Shown here: in pieces, positions 53,685 through 62,393 of the stretch
How the letters are laid out: each line of letters begins with the position of its first letter
How positions within the stretch are numbered: position 1 is the first letter of the stretch
NCBI RefSeq assembly: GCF_000265425.1
Contig: NC_018014.1
Span: 248,001 to 312,000 of the forward strand
Direction: 5' to 3'
DNA from: Terriglobus roseus DSM 18391
GTDB lineage: Bacteria; Acidobacteriota; Terriglobia; Terriglobales; Acidobacteriaceae
Length of the DNA stretch: 64,000 nucleotides
Position numbers and translations under genes: made by a program
The notes under the pieces: model-generated
The model's input: the letters and a program-made list of their open reading frames with translations, nothing else
What the model was told of the DNA's origin: nothing
The model's database searches: none

Positions 53685-53984
53685 CTATCGGATGGGGCGG
53701 CGTGCGCCATGGCGTACCTGCAGGATCGTCACCTTTCCTGCCGTGTCATTCACCACATAGATGACTTTGTACACGTGCGGTTTCGATCCGTAGAAGAGCT
53801 GCCGTCGACCTGATTTTCCCGCCACGAGAGAACCCCGTTTGGGAAGATGCCGCAGGCTGAGGATCGTATCCGTCAGGCCTACGAACCAGTCACTCGCAGC
53901 CTGGTGCAATTGCACTTCAACAAATTTCGCGATGTGGGCCAGATCACGCTCGGCGCGCCGAGTCAGTTCTATCGGAAAAGCCAT
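53685..53984 (-). CDS. ParE/RelE-type toxin (module 1)
   Basis: A 99-residue toxin of the RelE/ParE superfamily. The fold motifs are ELTRRAERDLAHIAKFVEVQL, then LPKRGSLVAGKSGRRQLFYG and YKVIYVVNDTAGKVTILQVRHGARRP. ParE-type toxins poison gyrase and RelE types cut mRNA; the sequence alone does not decide. Its start overlaps the antitoxin end by 41 bases, the normal coupled order (antitoxin first). Confidence 0.85.
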   Translation of the reverse strand: MAFPIELTRRAERDLAHIAKFVEVQLHQAASDWFVGLTDTILSLRHLPKRGSLVAGKSGRRQLFYGSKPHVYKVIYVVNDTAGKVTILQVRHGARRPIR

Positions 53985-54267
53985 GGCGCTGACGTATCTC
54001 CTTGAAGACTTCCTCTGCTGGTCTGGTGCGTCCGTTCTTCAGATCGTCAAGCGCTTGCCGCAGCCCTTCTTCTTCACTGGCTTCCGATGCAAGGTCGAGC
54101 AGTCGCTCGTAGTCCTCAATGGTTTGAATCACTGCCTGCGGCCTGCCGCTCACAGTTAACACGACGGCGCGCTTTGTCTTCTTCATCTGGCGCAGCATCT
54201 CGGCGGAGTTATTGCGGAACGTGGTCAGCGGCTGGATATCTTCGGAAAGCTTGATTCTTGGCGGCAT
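53944..54267 (-). CDS. Phd/YefM-family antitoxin (module 1)
   Basis: A 107-residue antitoxin. SEDIQPLTTFRNNSAEMLRQMKKTKRAVVLTVSGRPQAVIQ is the Phd/YefM DNA-binding and dimer fold; the C-terminal part (LRQALDDLKNGRTRPAEEVFKEI) would wrap the toxin. It precedes and overlaps the toxin gene. It probably represses its own promoter. Confidence 0.85.
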   Translation of the reverse strand: MPPRIKLSEDIQPLTTFRNNSAEMLRQMKKTKRAVVLTVSGRPQAVIQTIEDYERLLDLASEASEEEGLRQALDDLKNGRTRPAEEVFKEIRQRHGFSDRTDSARRA

Positions 54268-54309
54268 GCCCGATACCTCTGGAGGTACTTTATCGTACCT
54301 CCACCCGGT

Positions 54310-54381
54310 TTAGTGCTTCGATCTGTCGAAACGATTGCCGCTGCTGCGGCTGCTGTACCGGGTCGTGGTGTCGCGGACGGA
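54310..54381 (-). pseudogene. Remnant of a DUF3060 gene 3' end
   Basis: The minus strand spells VRDTTTRYSSRSSGNRFDRSKH and a stop, close to VRDTKTQYSSRGNGNRFERSKH at the end of the intact DUF3060 gene (54953-55330). Only about 23 codons remain. The remnant and the intact gene lie on the two sides of toxin-antitoxin module 2. Confidence 0.75.
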
Positions 54382-54400
54382 ACGCGTCGGGAGCCTGTTG

Positions 54401-54721
54401 TTAGCGGGAAGGGCGAGTTAGATTGTCTGGACGCTGCCGACAGTGCCGGATGGCCAGGACCTCGACGTATCGGTCCTCATCGTTTACACGGTATGTGATC
54501 CGGCACGTATAGGAACGCCTGCCATAAAGAATGGAACGTATGTTGGGCTCTCGGTAAAGACGTCCACGATTTGGCATCCACTGCAACCCTCGAATAGCAG
54601 AGTCGAGACCGTCATACCACCGCGATCCGTGCGGACTGTAGTCTGCCTGAACGTAGCCACGGAGCCCGCGCAGGCTTGCAAGCGCTGACGCGCTCAGGCT
54701 GACAGTGTACTTATCCGGCAA
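54401..54721 (-). CDS. RelE/ParE-like toxin (module 2)
   Basis: A 106-residue toxin-like protein from a TTG start overlapping the upstream ORF by 11 bases. DSAIRGLQWMPNRGRLYREPNIRSILYGRR and YTCRITYRVNDEDRYVEVLAIRHCR match the RelE/ParE fold, including the basic C-terminal strand. The longer open frame beginning at 54793 adds residues of no family character. It lies behind the acidic 68-residue protein, in the normal order for a type II module. Confidence 0.75.
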   Translation of the reverse strand: MPDKYTVSLSASALASLRGLRGYVQADYSPHGSRWYDGLDSAIRGLQWMPNRGRLYREPNIRSILYGRRSYTCRITYRVNDEDRYVEVLAIRHCRQRPDNLTRPSR

Positions 54722-54917
54722 TGCGATAGGTCCGACGGGCTTCGGCGAGCGCTTCTTCCAGCGGAAATACACGACCCATTCGAATGTCCTCATCGGCAGC
54801 AGCGATGTCGGCGTCCAATTCGGCCATTTCCTCCGGCGTCATCTCGTAATCCTGGTCCGGGTAGACGTGATCAGGTTTGGTCGGCTCCAAGTCAGCGGGA
54901 TCAATCTCAGGATGCAT
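54711..54917 (-). CDS. Acidic antitoxin-like small protein (module 2)
   Basis: A 68-residue, strongly acidic protein (DPADLEPTKPDHVYPDQDYEMTPEEMAELDADIAAADEDIRMG) with a short basic end. It lies immediately upstream of and overlaps the RelE-like toxin gene, so it is probably its antitoxin. It lacks an obvious DNA-binding fold. AGGAGG-like AAAGGAGGGTGAGCGC precedes the ATG. Confidence 0.68.
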   Translation of the reverse strand: MHPEIDPADLEPTKPDHVYPDQDYEMTPEEMAELDADIAAADEDIRMGRVFPLEEALAEARRTYRIAG

Positions 54918-54952
54918 GCGCTCACCCTCCTTTTCGGAATTCTAGCGAAGAA

Positions 54953-55330
54953 CTAGTGCTTCGATCTCTCGAATCGGTTGCCGTTGCCGCGGCTGCTGTA
55001 CTGGGTCTTGGTGTCGCGGACGAAGACCGTGTTGTCGTTGCCTTCGACGGGGATGATGGTGAAGCGGTCGACCCATACGAAATTGCGATTGCCCCGGATG
55101 CGGACGGCGCCGCAGTCTCCGTGCACCTGCACTTCGTTGTGCTGGCCTTCGACGTAGACGGAGTTGCCGTTGGTGCAGGTCACGTCCTTTGCCAGGTCGT
55201 TGCCGCCGATGACGATGTCATTCGGCGTGGACTTCACGAAGTCTGTCGGTGTGATTTCGCGCTGGGCGTGAGCGATGGCTGTTGTGAGGAAGAGCGATGC
55301 GGCGACAAGAAGTTGAGACGACTTCGTCAT
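54953..55330 (-). CDS. Exported DUF3060 domain protein
   Basis: A 125-residue secreted protein with a signal (SSQLLVAASLFLTTAIAHAQ) and DUF3060-like strands (NSVYVEGQHNEVQVHGDC, then GNRNFVWVDRF and VEGNDNTVFV), which form a small beta-helix. Function unknown. The last part of the gene is duplicated at 54310-54381. It is 27 bases from lipA on the same strand. Confidence 0.75.
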   Translation of the reverse strand: MTKSSQLLVAASLFLTTAIAHAQREITPTDFVKSTPNDIVIGGNDLAKDVTCTNGNSVYVEGQHNEVQVHGDCGAVRIRGNRNFVWVDRFTIIPVEGNDNTVFVRDTKTQYSSRGNGNRFERSKH

Positions 55331-55357
55331 CGGGTGGAGACTCCCAGAGATTCGGAC

Positions 55358-56377
55358 TTACCGCAGGCCTGTCGACTGTGCCTGTTCGTGCGCGTGGTAG
55401 CTGCTGCGGACGAGAGGGCCGCTCTCCACGTGGCGGAAGCCCATGCGCAGCGCTTCGATCTTCAGGAACTCGAACTCTTCCGGCGTGTAGTAGCGCTTCA
55501 TCGGGATGTGATCCTTGGATGGGCGCAAGTACTGGCCGATGGTGAGGATGTCGACCTTGATGGCGGCGAGATCGCGGAAGACGTCGAGCAGTTCGTGCGT
55601 CTCTTCGCCCATGCCGACGATGATGCCGGTCTTGGTCACCTGGTTCGGGTTCAGGTCCTTGGCGAGCTTCAGGTAGCCAATGGACCGCTCGTAACGGCCG
55701 CCGGACTTGGCGACGCGGTAGAGCCGCGGCACGGTTTCAATGTTGTGGTTCAGGATCTCGGGCTTGGCGGCGACGACGAGGCGGATCGCCTCTTCGGTGC
55801 CCTGGAAGTCGGGGGTGAGCACTTCTACCTGGCAGCCGGGCGCCTGTGCGCGGATCTCGCGGATGACTTCGACGAAGGCGCGGGCGGCGCCGGTATTGTC
55901 GTCGTCGCGGTTCACGCTGGTGATGACGGCATGCTGCAGGCCAAGCTTGGCGACGGCATAGGCGACGCGGCGCGGTTCATCGAAGTCGATGGGGTCGGGC
56001 TTGCCGCTGGGTACGGCGCAGAAGCCGCAGCGGCGGGTGCAGCTGTTGCCCAGCATCATGAAGGTGGCGGTCTTGTGGTTCCAGCACTCGCCGATGTTGG
56101 GGCAGTGCGCGCTTTCGCAGACGGTATGCAGGCCCAGTTCGCGGGTGAGCGCCTTCAGTGCGTGGAAGGTCTCGCCCATGGGGGCGCGCGCCTTCAACCA
56201 TTCCGGCTTGCGCTCGGGCTTTTTGGGCGACAGATCGATCTGGATCAACTCGGCTGCGGCGGCTGGTGTCACGCTTTCTATTGTAAGCTTCGGCGACGGC
56301 TGACTGGTTCCTTGTCTGGCGGGCGAGCGCTCTGTGACTTGCCGATAGCAGGGCAATCGTGATTTGATTTCGCCCAC
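55358..56377 (-). CDS. lipA: Lipoyl synthase
   Basis: Radical SAM enzyme that inserts two sulfurs into octanoyl groups to make lipoate; 339 residues. The auxiliary cluster uses C87, C92 and C98 (CESAHCPNIGEC) and the SAM cluster C113, C117 and C120 (CTRRCGFC). VRSSYHA near the end provides the conserved Ser. The N-terminal 50 residues are variable, and a GTG about 37 codons later is a possible start. No lipB is adjacent. Divergent from the Gfo/Idh/MocA gene. Confidence 0.95.
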   Translation of the reverse strand: MGEIKSRLPCYRQVTERSPARQGTSQPSPKLTIESVTPAAAAELIQIDLSPKKPERKPEWLKARAPMGETFHALKALTRELGLHTVCESAHCPNIGECWNHKTATFMMLGNSCTRRCGFCAVPSGKPDPIDFDEPRRVAYAVAKLGLQHAVITSVNRDDDNTGAARAFVEVIREIRAQAPGCQVEVLTPDFQGTEEAIRLVVAAKPEILNHNIETVPRLYRVAKSGGRYERSIGYLKLAKDLNPNQVTKTGIIVGMGEETHELLDVFRDLAAIKVDILTIGQYLRPSKDHIPMKRYYTPEEFEFLKIEALRMGFRHVESGPLVRSSYHAHEQAQSTGLR

Positions 56378-56412
56378 GAACTAAATCGTACCGATTCGCG
56401 CTGTCTGAGGAG

Positions 56413-57591
56413 ATGATGCCCATGAGGCCAAACCGCCGCACCTTTTTGCTTGCCACGGGCATGTCTGCTCTTGCTTCGCGCTCGGCCTTTGGAGCCAATG
56501 AGCGACTTCGCCTTGGCATCATCGGTGCGGGCGGCCGTATGCGTTCGCTGGTGGGTGCTGCGGAGAAGACGGGCGTCGACTTTGAGGTCGCTGCCGTCAG
56601 CGATGTCTATGCGCCGCATCGGGAGCAGGTGAAGACGCGCCCCTGCGCCACGAACGCCACGCTGCACAACGACTTCCATGAGCTGCTGGACAACAAGTCG
56701 ATCGACGCGATTCTGATTGCGACGCCGGATCACTGGCATGTGCGGGCTGCGGTTGCGGCGCTGGCTGCGGGTAAGGATGTGTACCTGGAGAAGCCGGTCA
56801 ATCACACGATGGAAGAGGGCGTGACGCTGAAGAAGGCAGTTCGCTCAAGCAAGCAGGTGTTGCAGTGTGGGATGCAGCAGCGTAGCTGGGCACACTTTCG
56901 CGATGCGGTGAACCTGATCCAGAGCGGTGCGATCGGCCGTGTGACGCAGATCCGCACGTACTGGTGGCAGAACTACAACACCACGTGGATTCCGGAGAAT
57001 ATCGACACATCCAAGCTCGATTGGAAGATGTGGCTGGGCGGCGCGCCGGATCAGCCGTTCGACACGGAGAAGTACAACCGCTGGCGCTGGTACTGGAGCT
57101 TTGGCAGCGGCGCGATGACCGACCTGTTTGCGCACTGGGTTGATGTGGCGCACTGGGCGATGAAGGAGAATGAGCCGACGACCGCGTTCATGCTGGGCGA
57201 CAAATTTGTGCAGCAGAAGTGGGAGTGCCCAGACACGCAGCAGGCCGCGCTGCGCTACCCCAGCTATGACGTGGTCTATGAGGGATCGCTCAATTCGTCG
57301 ATTGATGACGGCGGGCTGGAGTTCCGCGGCTTCGACGCGACGTTGAAGCTGACGCGCAGCGGCATGACCGTCTATCGCGAGCGTGTGAAGAAGGAGCAGA
57401 ACCCTGTGCTGAAGGCGGACAGCTTCCAGGACGGGACCGTGGATCACATGCAGAACTTCTTCGATTGCATGCGGTCACGCAAGGAGCCGAACGCTCCGGT
57501 GGAGGCTGGTGTCGCTTGTGCGAATGCGGGGCATATTGCCAACCTGGCTTATCGGCAGGGTGGTATGTGGACACCGAAGCACGCCAGCTAG
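56413..57591 (+). CDS. Tat-exported Gfo/Idh/MocA-family oxidoreductase
   Basis: A 392-residue NAD(P)-dependent oxidoreductase. RPNRRTFLLATGMSALAS is a Tat signal, LGIIGAGGRM the Rossmann nucleotide site, and EKPVNHTMEEG with the catalytic Lys follows (YLEKPVN). The C-terminal domain has WRWYWSFGSGAMTDLFAHWVDVAHW. These exported enzymes are common in Acidobacteriota and probably act on sugars or sugar alcohols. Substrate unknown. Confidence 0.88.
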   Translation: MMPMRPNRRTFLLATGMSALASRSAFGANERLRLGIIGAGGRMRSLVGAAEKTGVDFEVAAVSDVYAPHREQVKTRPCATNATLHNDFHELLDNKSIDAILIATPDHWHVRAAVAALAAGKDVYLEKPVNHTMEEGVTLKKAVRSSKQVLQCGMQQRSWAHFRDAVNLIQSGAIGRVTQIRTYWWQNYNTTWIPENIDTSKLDWKMWLGGAPDQPFDTEKYNRWRWYWSFGSGAMTDLFAHWVDVAHWAMKENEPTTAFMLGDKFVQQKWECPDTQQAALRYPSYDVVYEGSLNSSIDDGGLEFRGFDATLKLTRSGMTVYRERVKKEQNPVLKADSFQDGTVDHMQNFFDCMRSRKEPNAPVEAGVACANAGHIANLAYRQGGMWTPKHAS

Positions 57592-57602
57592 TTGAGTCGG
57601 CG

Positions 57603-57712
57603 GGCACCCCATTCTCCGTGCCGCGAAGGGTGGGGACGCGTTTCGTCCCTGATTTCTCTGAGCCCCGCAAACCCACCCTTTTGCTTCGCAAAAGAATGGG
57701 GCAGCCGGCTGG
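57603..57712 (+). repeat. Dispersed repeat, ATGGGG(C/A)G family
   Basis: Opens with GGGCACCCCATTCT and closes with AGAATGGGGCAGCC, inverted relatives, and contains CTTTTGCTTCGCAAAAG, a hairpin. The region between the convergent genes holds no other feature. Confidence 0.65.
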
Positions 57713-57723
57713 AGCCGGTCGTC

Positions 57724-58143
57724 CTAGTGGACGCGTTCGCGGATCTCGGTGCGGACGAGGTAGAGAAAGAAGACCATGCTGAAGGCGGCGGGCAGCAGGT
57801 AGCCCGGGGCACGTGTCTGCGCGAAGAGTACGACGTTGCCGAGCGAGTAGAAGAAGCAGCCGCCGAGCAGGAGTGCCCATCCCCAACGGCGCAGGCGCAG
57901 AAAGCCGAAGACGCCGAGCACGATCATCGTGGAGACGAAGAGGATGGCATAGGTGGCGCTGGGCCGCGTGGTGGCGCGGTGCGCGATCACGTTGACCGAG
58001 TTGGCCAGTGCGATGAAGAGCATGAAGATGGCAATCATGGCCATGCCGGGCAGCATGCGCGGGCCTTCGAAGGTGTTCGGCGGCGGCACGGAGCCGGGGG
58101 GCAGCTTGATGCGTTTTGGTTCGGGTGTGGGTTCGGTGCTCAT
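57724..58143 (-). CDS. Small multi-helix membrane protein
   Basis: A 139-residue protein with a polar N terminus (STEPTPEPKRIKLPPGSVPP) and four probable helices (MLPGMAMIAIFMLFIALANS, YAILFVSTMIVLGVFGF, WALLLGGCFFYSLGNVVLF, LLPAAFSMVFFLYLV). No family recognised. The frame is open far upstream but that part is a shadow of the following genes. It ends the transcript formed with the cytochrome and hydrolase, 32 bases after the cytochrome stop. Confidence 0.6.
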   Translation of the reverse strand: MSTEPTPEPKRIKLPPGSVPPPNTFEGPRMLPGMAMIAIFMLFIALANSVNVIAHRATTRPSATYAILFVSTMIVLGVFGFLRLRRWGWALLLGGCFFYSLGNVVLFAQTRAPGYLLPAAFSMVFFLYLVRTEIRERVH

Positions 58144-58175
58144 GCTTGTCCCAATCGTATCGGAGTAGCCGGTGG

Positions 58176-58541
58176 CTACAGGGTTTTCAGGTAGGCGAGG
58201 ATGTCTGCGATGTCGTCGCGGCCCACCTGTGCGCCGAGTGAGGGCATGTTGCCGCGGCCAAACATGATGGTGTGGGTGATGTGGTCGTCGCTTACGGGCG
58301 CGCCGCTGGGCAGGTAGTCCTTCTTGTAAGTGCCGAGCAGCGATGGGCCGTGCAGCGAGCCGTTCTGGCGGTCGTAGTGGCAGGCGCCGCAGTTGGTGGC
58401 GAAGGCGACGCGGCCGGCCTGCTCCTGCTGCGTGAGCTGGTCGATGGGCTTGGGCGGCGGGAGCGTTTTGCAACCGGTGAGGGCGATTACGGTCGCGGCC
58501 AGGAGCGAACGGCAGATCAGCGATGGGACGGAGTTTTTCAT
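58176..58541 (-). CDS. Lipoprotein cytochrome c, class I
   Basis: A 121-residue haem protein anchored as a lipoprotein (lipobox LTGC, C24). CGACH (51-55) binds haem, and M in GNMPSLG is the axial ligand. Related proteins donate electrons in the periplasm, often as subunits of dehydrogenases. It overlaps the preceding hydrolase gene by four bases, so the two are translated together. Confidence 0.87.
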   Translation of the reverse strand: MKNSVPSLICRSLLAATVIALTGCKTLPPPKPIDQLTQQEQAGRVAFATNCGACHYDRQNGSLHGPSLLGTYKKDYLPSGAPVSDDHITHTIMFGRGNMPSLGAQVGRDDIADILAYLKTL

Positions 58542-59725
58542 GCGGTACGCTCTCGCATTTTCTTGTAGGCGCGGTGGATGAAGGAGCCGAGGTACCAGCC
58601 GTCAATGAACTTGAAGGGGGATTCGCCGGTGGTGTAGTGGCCGCAGGGCAGGATGCGGCTTTCAAAGTTGACGCCACGCGCTTTGAAATTGGCGAGGACG
58701 TCGAGCGAGAGCGCCCGTGGGAAGGTGAGATCCCAGGGTGCGTAGATGACGAGGGACTGCCGCGTCTTGTCTGCGGCGAAGCGGTCCATGACGCTGCTGG
58801 GGCTATTGGCCATGAAGATGGCGCGGACCTGGTCCTGCGTGATGCCGGCACGTTCAAAGGCGGCCTGTACGTGGCGGGTGCTCTGGCCCTGCCACAGGAC
58901 GTCGCCGAAGTTGGTGGACGCGTGATTGAAGGCGCAGACCTGCAGGCGTGGGTCGAAAGCCGCAGCCATGAAGGCGTAGCAGGAGCCGAGTGAGGTGCCC
59001 ATGACGCCGAACTGTTCGTAGCCCTGCGTCTGCAGCCAGTCGACGCAGGCGCGGATGTCATGGACGGCCTGGCGGCACGCGGCGATGGTGCGGCCCACGT
59101 TGCTGCTGACGGCGTAGTCACTGCGTTCCAGCTCGGCGGGGCGGCGGATGTCGTGGTACGGCTTCGAGAGGCGCAGGGCGGCCACTCCGAACCTGTTGTA
59201 GATGCTGCAGAGCGCGTTGTGGCTGAAGGCGTCGGCATTCCACTGGGGCATGACGATGATGGCCTGCTTCTTGCGTTTCGGATCTTTATGGGGTGTTTCG
59301 GGGTACCAGCGCGCGTTGACGATGTCGTTTTCGGGGTACTTCGTCCGCACGGGCGAGGTGAAGCGCAGGAACTGTGCCGGGCCGAGCTTGCCGCTGACGG
59401 CGTCTTCGCGGACCTGCTGCGCCTGGGCGAGGGTCTCGGGACGGACGTTGGTGGGGAAGAGTTCGGGGTGGCGGTCTTCGAGGCGGAAGTCGGTCGGTGT
59501 GGTGTAGCCGTAGAACTCTTCGCCGCGCGCGACGATGTCGTGGTTGATTTCGATCATGCGCGCCAGGGCGTCGGGGCTGTCCTCACGTGACTCGGCTGCG
59601 AGCGGGCTGAAGTCAGCCAGCCAGTCGAAACCCCACTCGAGCGGACGCACCACGCGATTGGTATCGCGCGTCGTCAGCTCTGTTTCCCAGCGGATCATCC
59701 AGTCCGCATACCACTTTGCAAGCAT
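58538..59725 (-). CDS. Alpha/beta hydrolase (abhydrolase 18-like)
   Basis: A 395-residue hydrolase with the nucleophile motif GTSLGSCYA and a C-terminal ILPCGHYTTGESPF bearing the His. The N-terminal 110 residues include DFRLEDRHPELFPTNV and SPVRTKYPENDIVNARWYP. No signal peptide, so cytoplasmic. Four-base overlap with the cytochrome gene. A link between them is inferred only from the coupling. Confidence 0.78.
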   Translation of the reverse strand: MLAKWYADWMIRWETELTTRDTNRVVRPLEWGFDWLADFSPLAAESREDSPDALARMIEINHDIVARGEEFYGYTTPTDFRLEDRHPELFPTNVRPETLAQAQQVREDAVSGKLGPAQFLRFTSPVRTKYPENDIVNARWYPETPHKDPKRKKQAIIVMPQWNADAFSHNALCSIYNRFGVAALRLSKPYHDIRRPAELERSDYAVSSNVGRTIAACRQAVHDIRACVDWLQTQGYEQFGVMGTSLGSCYAFMAAAFDPRLQVCAFNHASTNFGDVLWQGQSTRHVQAAFERAGITQDQVRAIFMANSPSSVMDRFAADKTRQSLVIYAPWDLTFPRALSLDVLANFKARGVNFESRILPCGHYTTGESPFKFIDGWYLGSFIHRAYKKMRERTA

Positions 59726-59875
59726 CGATTCAGGATACCGCGACGGGGATGCCGCGGCCTGCCAATGGCGCGGCGGGCCTGAAGATTCAAGGAGTTACGC
59801 GCGCGGGCCAGCGTCTTAGAAAGCGAGATGTGAGGCACCGGACATTGGTCGCGGCGGGGCGACTATCCTTGTGGG

Positions 59876-62050
59876 ATGGGCATTGCGTCATTTGTCTCCG
59901 TTAAGCGTGCCGGTTTTGTTGCGGCATTGTTGTGTGTTCCCTCCGCTCTCCTGGTGCCCGGTGTGACCGTTGCGGCCATGCAGGCACCTGCGGCCGTGTC
60001 TTCGCCGGCTAGCACCACGAGCGCTGCGGCAACGACCGTCGCGGCAGCACCGGCGGTGGCGGCGGCAGTGAAGACGCCGGTCGGGGCTACGGCGGTTGCG
60101 GGTTCTGCGACGACGACGGCTGCGGCGACTGCGGCACCTGCGAGAAGTGCGCAGGCCGCGCCGACGACGTTGCTGCAGCAGATCTCGGCCTTGCCGCCGT
60201 TGGACAGTGCCGGTACGGACGTGCCGAAGCGCAGTGCGGAGATCCTGGCGCATCTGAACGCAGTTTTGCGCTTCTACCGGGGCGCGCAGACGCCGGTGCA
60301 GAAGATCGGCGAGCCAAGCGACGTGCTGTACAGCGAGCAGCTGCGGCAGCAGACGACGCAGATTGCGCAGCTTGCCTTCCAGTCCGCGGGGAACGTGGCT
60401 GCGCTGCTGGCGAAGATGCCCAGCGGTAGTACGCCTACGACGCCAGCGGCGAATGCCGACGACAGCGATGAACCGCCGGCACCCACGCAGGCGCAGCGCA
60501 TTGCTGCGGTGCGCGCCACGGCGCAGGCCCGGCTGACGGATCTGGCGGCGCAGGATGCGGCGCTGGATAAGCAGATCCAGACGGCGAAGGCGAAGGAGTT
60601 GCCGGCTCTGCGCCAGAAGGACGAGCAGATCGAGGGCCAGGTGGAGCTGCAGAAGGCCATGCTGGAGGCGCTGGGCAAAGTCGCCTCGATGGCGCAGGCG
60701 CAGACCAGTACGGGACTTGCAGGGGATATTCAGCGGCTGCTGCGCGCTGCTCCCGAACTGGCCACGGCGAATGGGAAGCCGGTCGCACCGCTGCCGATTG
60801 AGAGTCTGTCGTCCGAGCGCGACAGCGGTGTCTCAACGCAGGCTATCAACCTGTTCCAGTTGCTGGGTTCTCGCAAGAGCATCGACGACATGACGGCGGA
60901 GATCGATGCGCTGACCAAGCAGGCGACCAGCATGCGCGAGCCGGTGGTGAACCTGCTGAAGGCGACGATTGCGCAGGGCGACGCGGCGATGCAGGCGGCG
61001 CCGGATACCAAGGCGACCGACGCGCAGACATTGACGGCGACGCGGAAGCACTATGACACACTGGCCTCGACCTTCCGTGTGTTGTCCACCGCGGCGATTC
61101 CGATCACGCAGGAGGTTGTGCTGCTGGAGCAAGCTCGCAGCAACCTGCAGAGCTGGCGCGCGGCGGTGGATGCGGAGTACAGCTCGGTGCTGCGGTCGCT
61201 GCTGCTGCGGGTGCTGACGATCGCCGTCGCGCTGCTGGTGCTGGTGATCGCCAGCGCTGTCTGGAAGCGGCTGACCGTGAAGTACATCAGCGACCTGCGC
61301 CGCCGTCGGCAGATCATGCTGATCCGGCGCACGGTGCTTGGCTTCCTGGGCGGGTTGGTGGTGATCTTCGGCTTTGTGACGCAGTTCAGTTCGCTGGCGA
61401 CGTTTGCGGGGTTCATCACGGCGGGCATCGCGGTTGGATTGCAAACGATCCTGCTGTCCGTGGCGGCTTACTTTTTCATCATCGGCCGGTATGGTGTGCG
61501 CGTTGGCGACCGGATCTCGGTGGCGGGCGTGACGGGCGATGTGGTGGAGGTTGGCCTGGTCCGCTTCTACATGATGGAACTTACGGGCACCGGAACGGAG
61601 TTGCATCCGACGGGGCGTGTCGCTGTATTTGCGAACTCCATCCTCTTTCAGGCCGGCACCCCGCTGTACAAGCAGATGCCCGGTACCGAGTACGCCTGGC
61701 ATGAGCTGACGATCCGGCTGAAGCCCGATACGGACTACCGCCCGGCGACCGAAGCCGTCCTGCAGGCAGTGCAGACCACCTACGATGGCTACCGCGCGTC
61801 GATCGAACGGCAGCACCACACGGTGGAGACGTGGATGGACACTGCGCTGGAAGCGCCGCACATTGAGCCGCGCCTGCAACTCGGGGAGAATGGCCTGCAG
61901 TACGCCGTGTTGTTCCCGGTTGAGATCAAGGATGCCTCGACGACCGACGAGAAGATCGTGCACATACTGCTGGATGCCATGGCGAGCAATGAGGCCGTGA
62001 AGAACGCCATTGCGGCGCCGCCGACGGTGAAGGCAGTCATCAAGGGATAG
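59876..62050 (+). CDS. MscS-family mechanosensitive channel
   Basis: A 724-residue membrane channel. It starts with a signal-like helix and an Ala/Thr/Val-rich linker, then a large periplasmic helical region (about 75-410) with coiled-coil parts, membrane helices from about 440, and the MscS core with the pore helix TFAGFITAGIAVGLQTILLSVAAYF and the beta domain GVRVGDRISVAGVTGDVVEVG. This is the long MscK/MscM-like type that protects against osmotic shock. The start ATG at 59876 is four codons before the hydrophobic core. Confidence 0.87.
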   Translation: MGIASFVSVKRAGFVAALLCVPSALLVPGVTVAAMQAPAAVSSPASTTSAAATTVAAAPAVAAAVKTPVGATAVAGSATTTAAATAAPARSAQAAPTTLLQQISALPPLDSAGTDVPKRSAEILAHLNAVLRFYRGAQTPVQKIGEPSDVLYSEQLRQQTTQIAQLAFQSAGNVAALLAKMPSGSTPTTPAANADDSDEPPAPTQAQRIAAVRATAQARLTDLAAQDAALDKQIQTAKAKELPALRQKDEQIEGQVELQKAMLEALGKVASMAQAQTSTGLAGDIQRLLRAAPELATANGKPVAPLPIESLSSERDSGVSTQAINLFQLLGSRKSIDDMTAEIDALTKQATSMREPVVNLLKATIAQGDAAMQAAPDTKATDAQTLTATRKHYDTLASTFRVLSTAAIPITQEVVLLEQARSNLQSWRAAVDAEYSSVLRSLLLRVLTIAVALLVLVIASAVWKRLTVKYISDLRRRRQIMLIRRTVLGFLGGLVVIFGFVTQFSSLATFAGFITAGIAVGLQTILLSVAAYFFIIGRYGVRVGDRISVAGVTGDVVEVGLVRFYMMELTGTGTELHPTGRVAVFANSILFQAGTPLYKQMPGTEYAWHELTIRLKPDTDYRPATEAVLQAVQTTYDGYRASIERQHHTVETWMDTALEAPHIEPRLQLGENGLQYAVLFPVEIKDASTTDEKIVHILLDAMASNEAVKNAIAAPPTVKAVIKG

Positions 62051-62162
62051 GCGGGGTGTGGCTTTGGCCATGCGAGCCAGGCGCGAAGAAGCCCAGCCCC
62101 TCCCCAACTAGCCTCTTACGAATCTGATCGACAGAAGCGGTTCTTGAAACGAAGATGGACGC

Positions 62163-62393
62163 ATGGGACTGCGCACCAAGCTCTGCTTTCTTACCGCAGC
62201 CTTGCTCTTCGCTGCCTTCGGCTTGGGCATCTCCGAAAGAGGGCAGCGTCTCTTGATCGGCACACCTGCAGCGGACCATTGGCAGCGAGACGATCAGTAC
62301 ATGGGAGCGGGACTTGCGCCTTTCGCTTACTGCTTAGCACCGGGGATCGTTCTCGCCTTACTGGGGATCAAGTTCTACATTAAAGAACGCTAG
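62163..62393 (+). CDS. Small two-helix membrane protein
   Basis: A 76-residue protein with one helix at the N terminus (LCFLTAALLFAAFGLGI) and a second (APFAYCLAPGIVLALLGIKFY). The intervening loop is polar. Not recognised. It lies between the MscS gene and the convergent polyprenyl synthase. Confidence 0.55.
   Translation: MGLRTKLCFLTAALLFAAFGLGISERGQRLLIGTPAADHWQRDDQYMGAGLAPFAYCLAPGIVLALLGIKFYIKER

Noticed and set aside
58144..59238. N-terminal extension of the membrane protein frame ending at 57724
   Set aside because: The first 360 residues are Ser, Pro and Ala rich and run across the cytochrome and hydrolase genes; the real start is ATG 58143.
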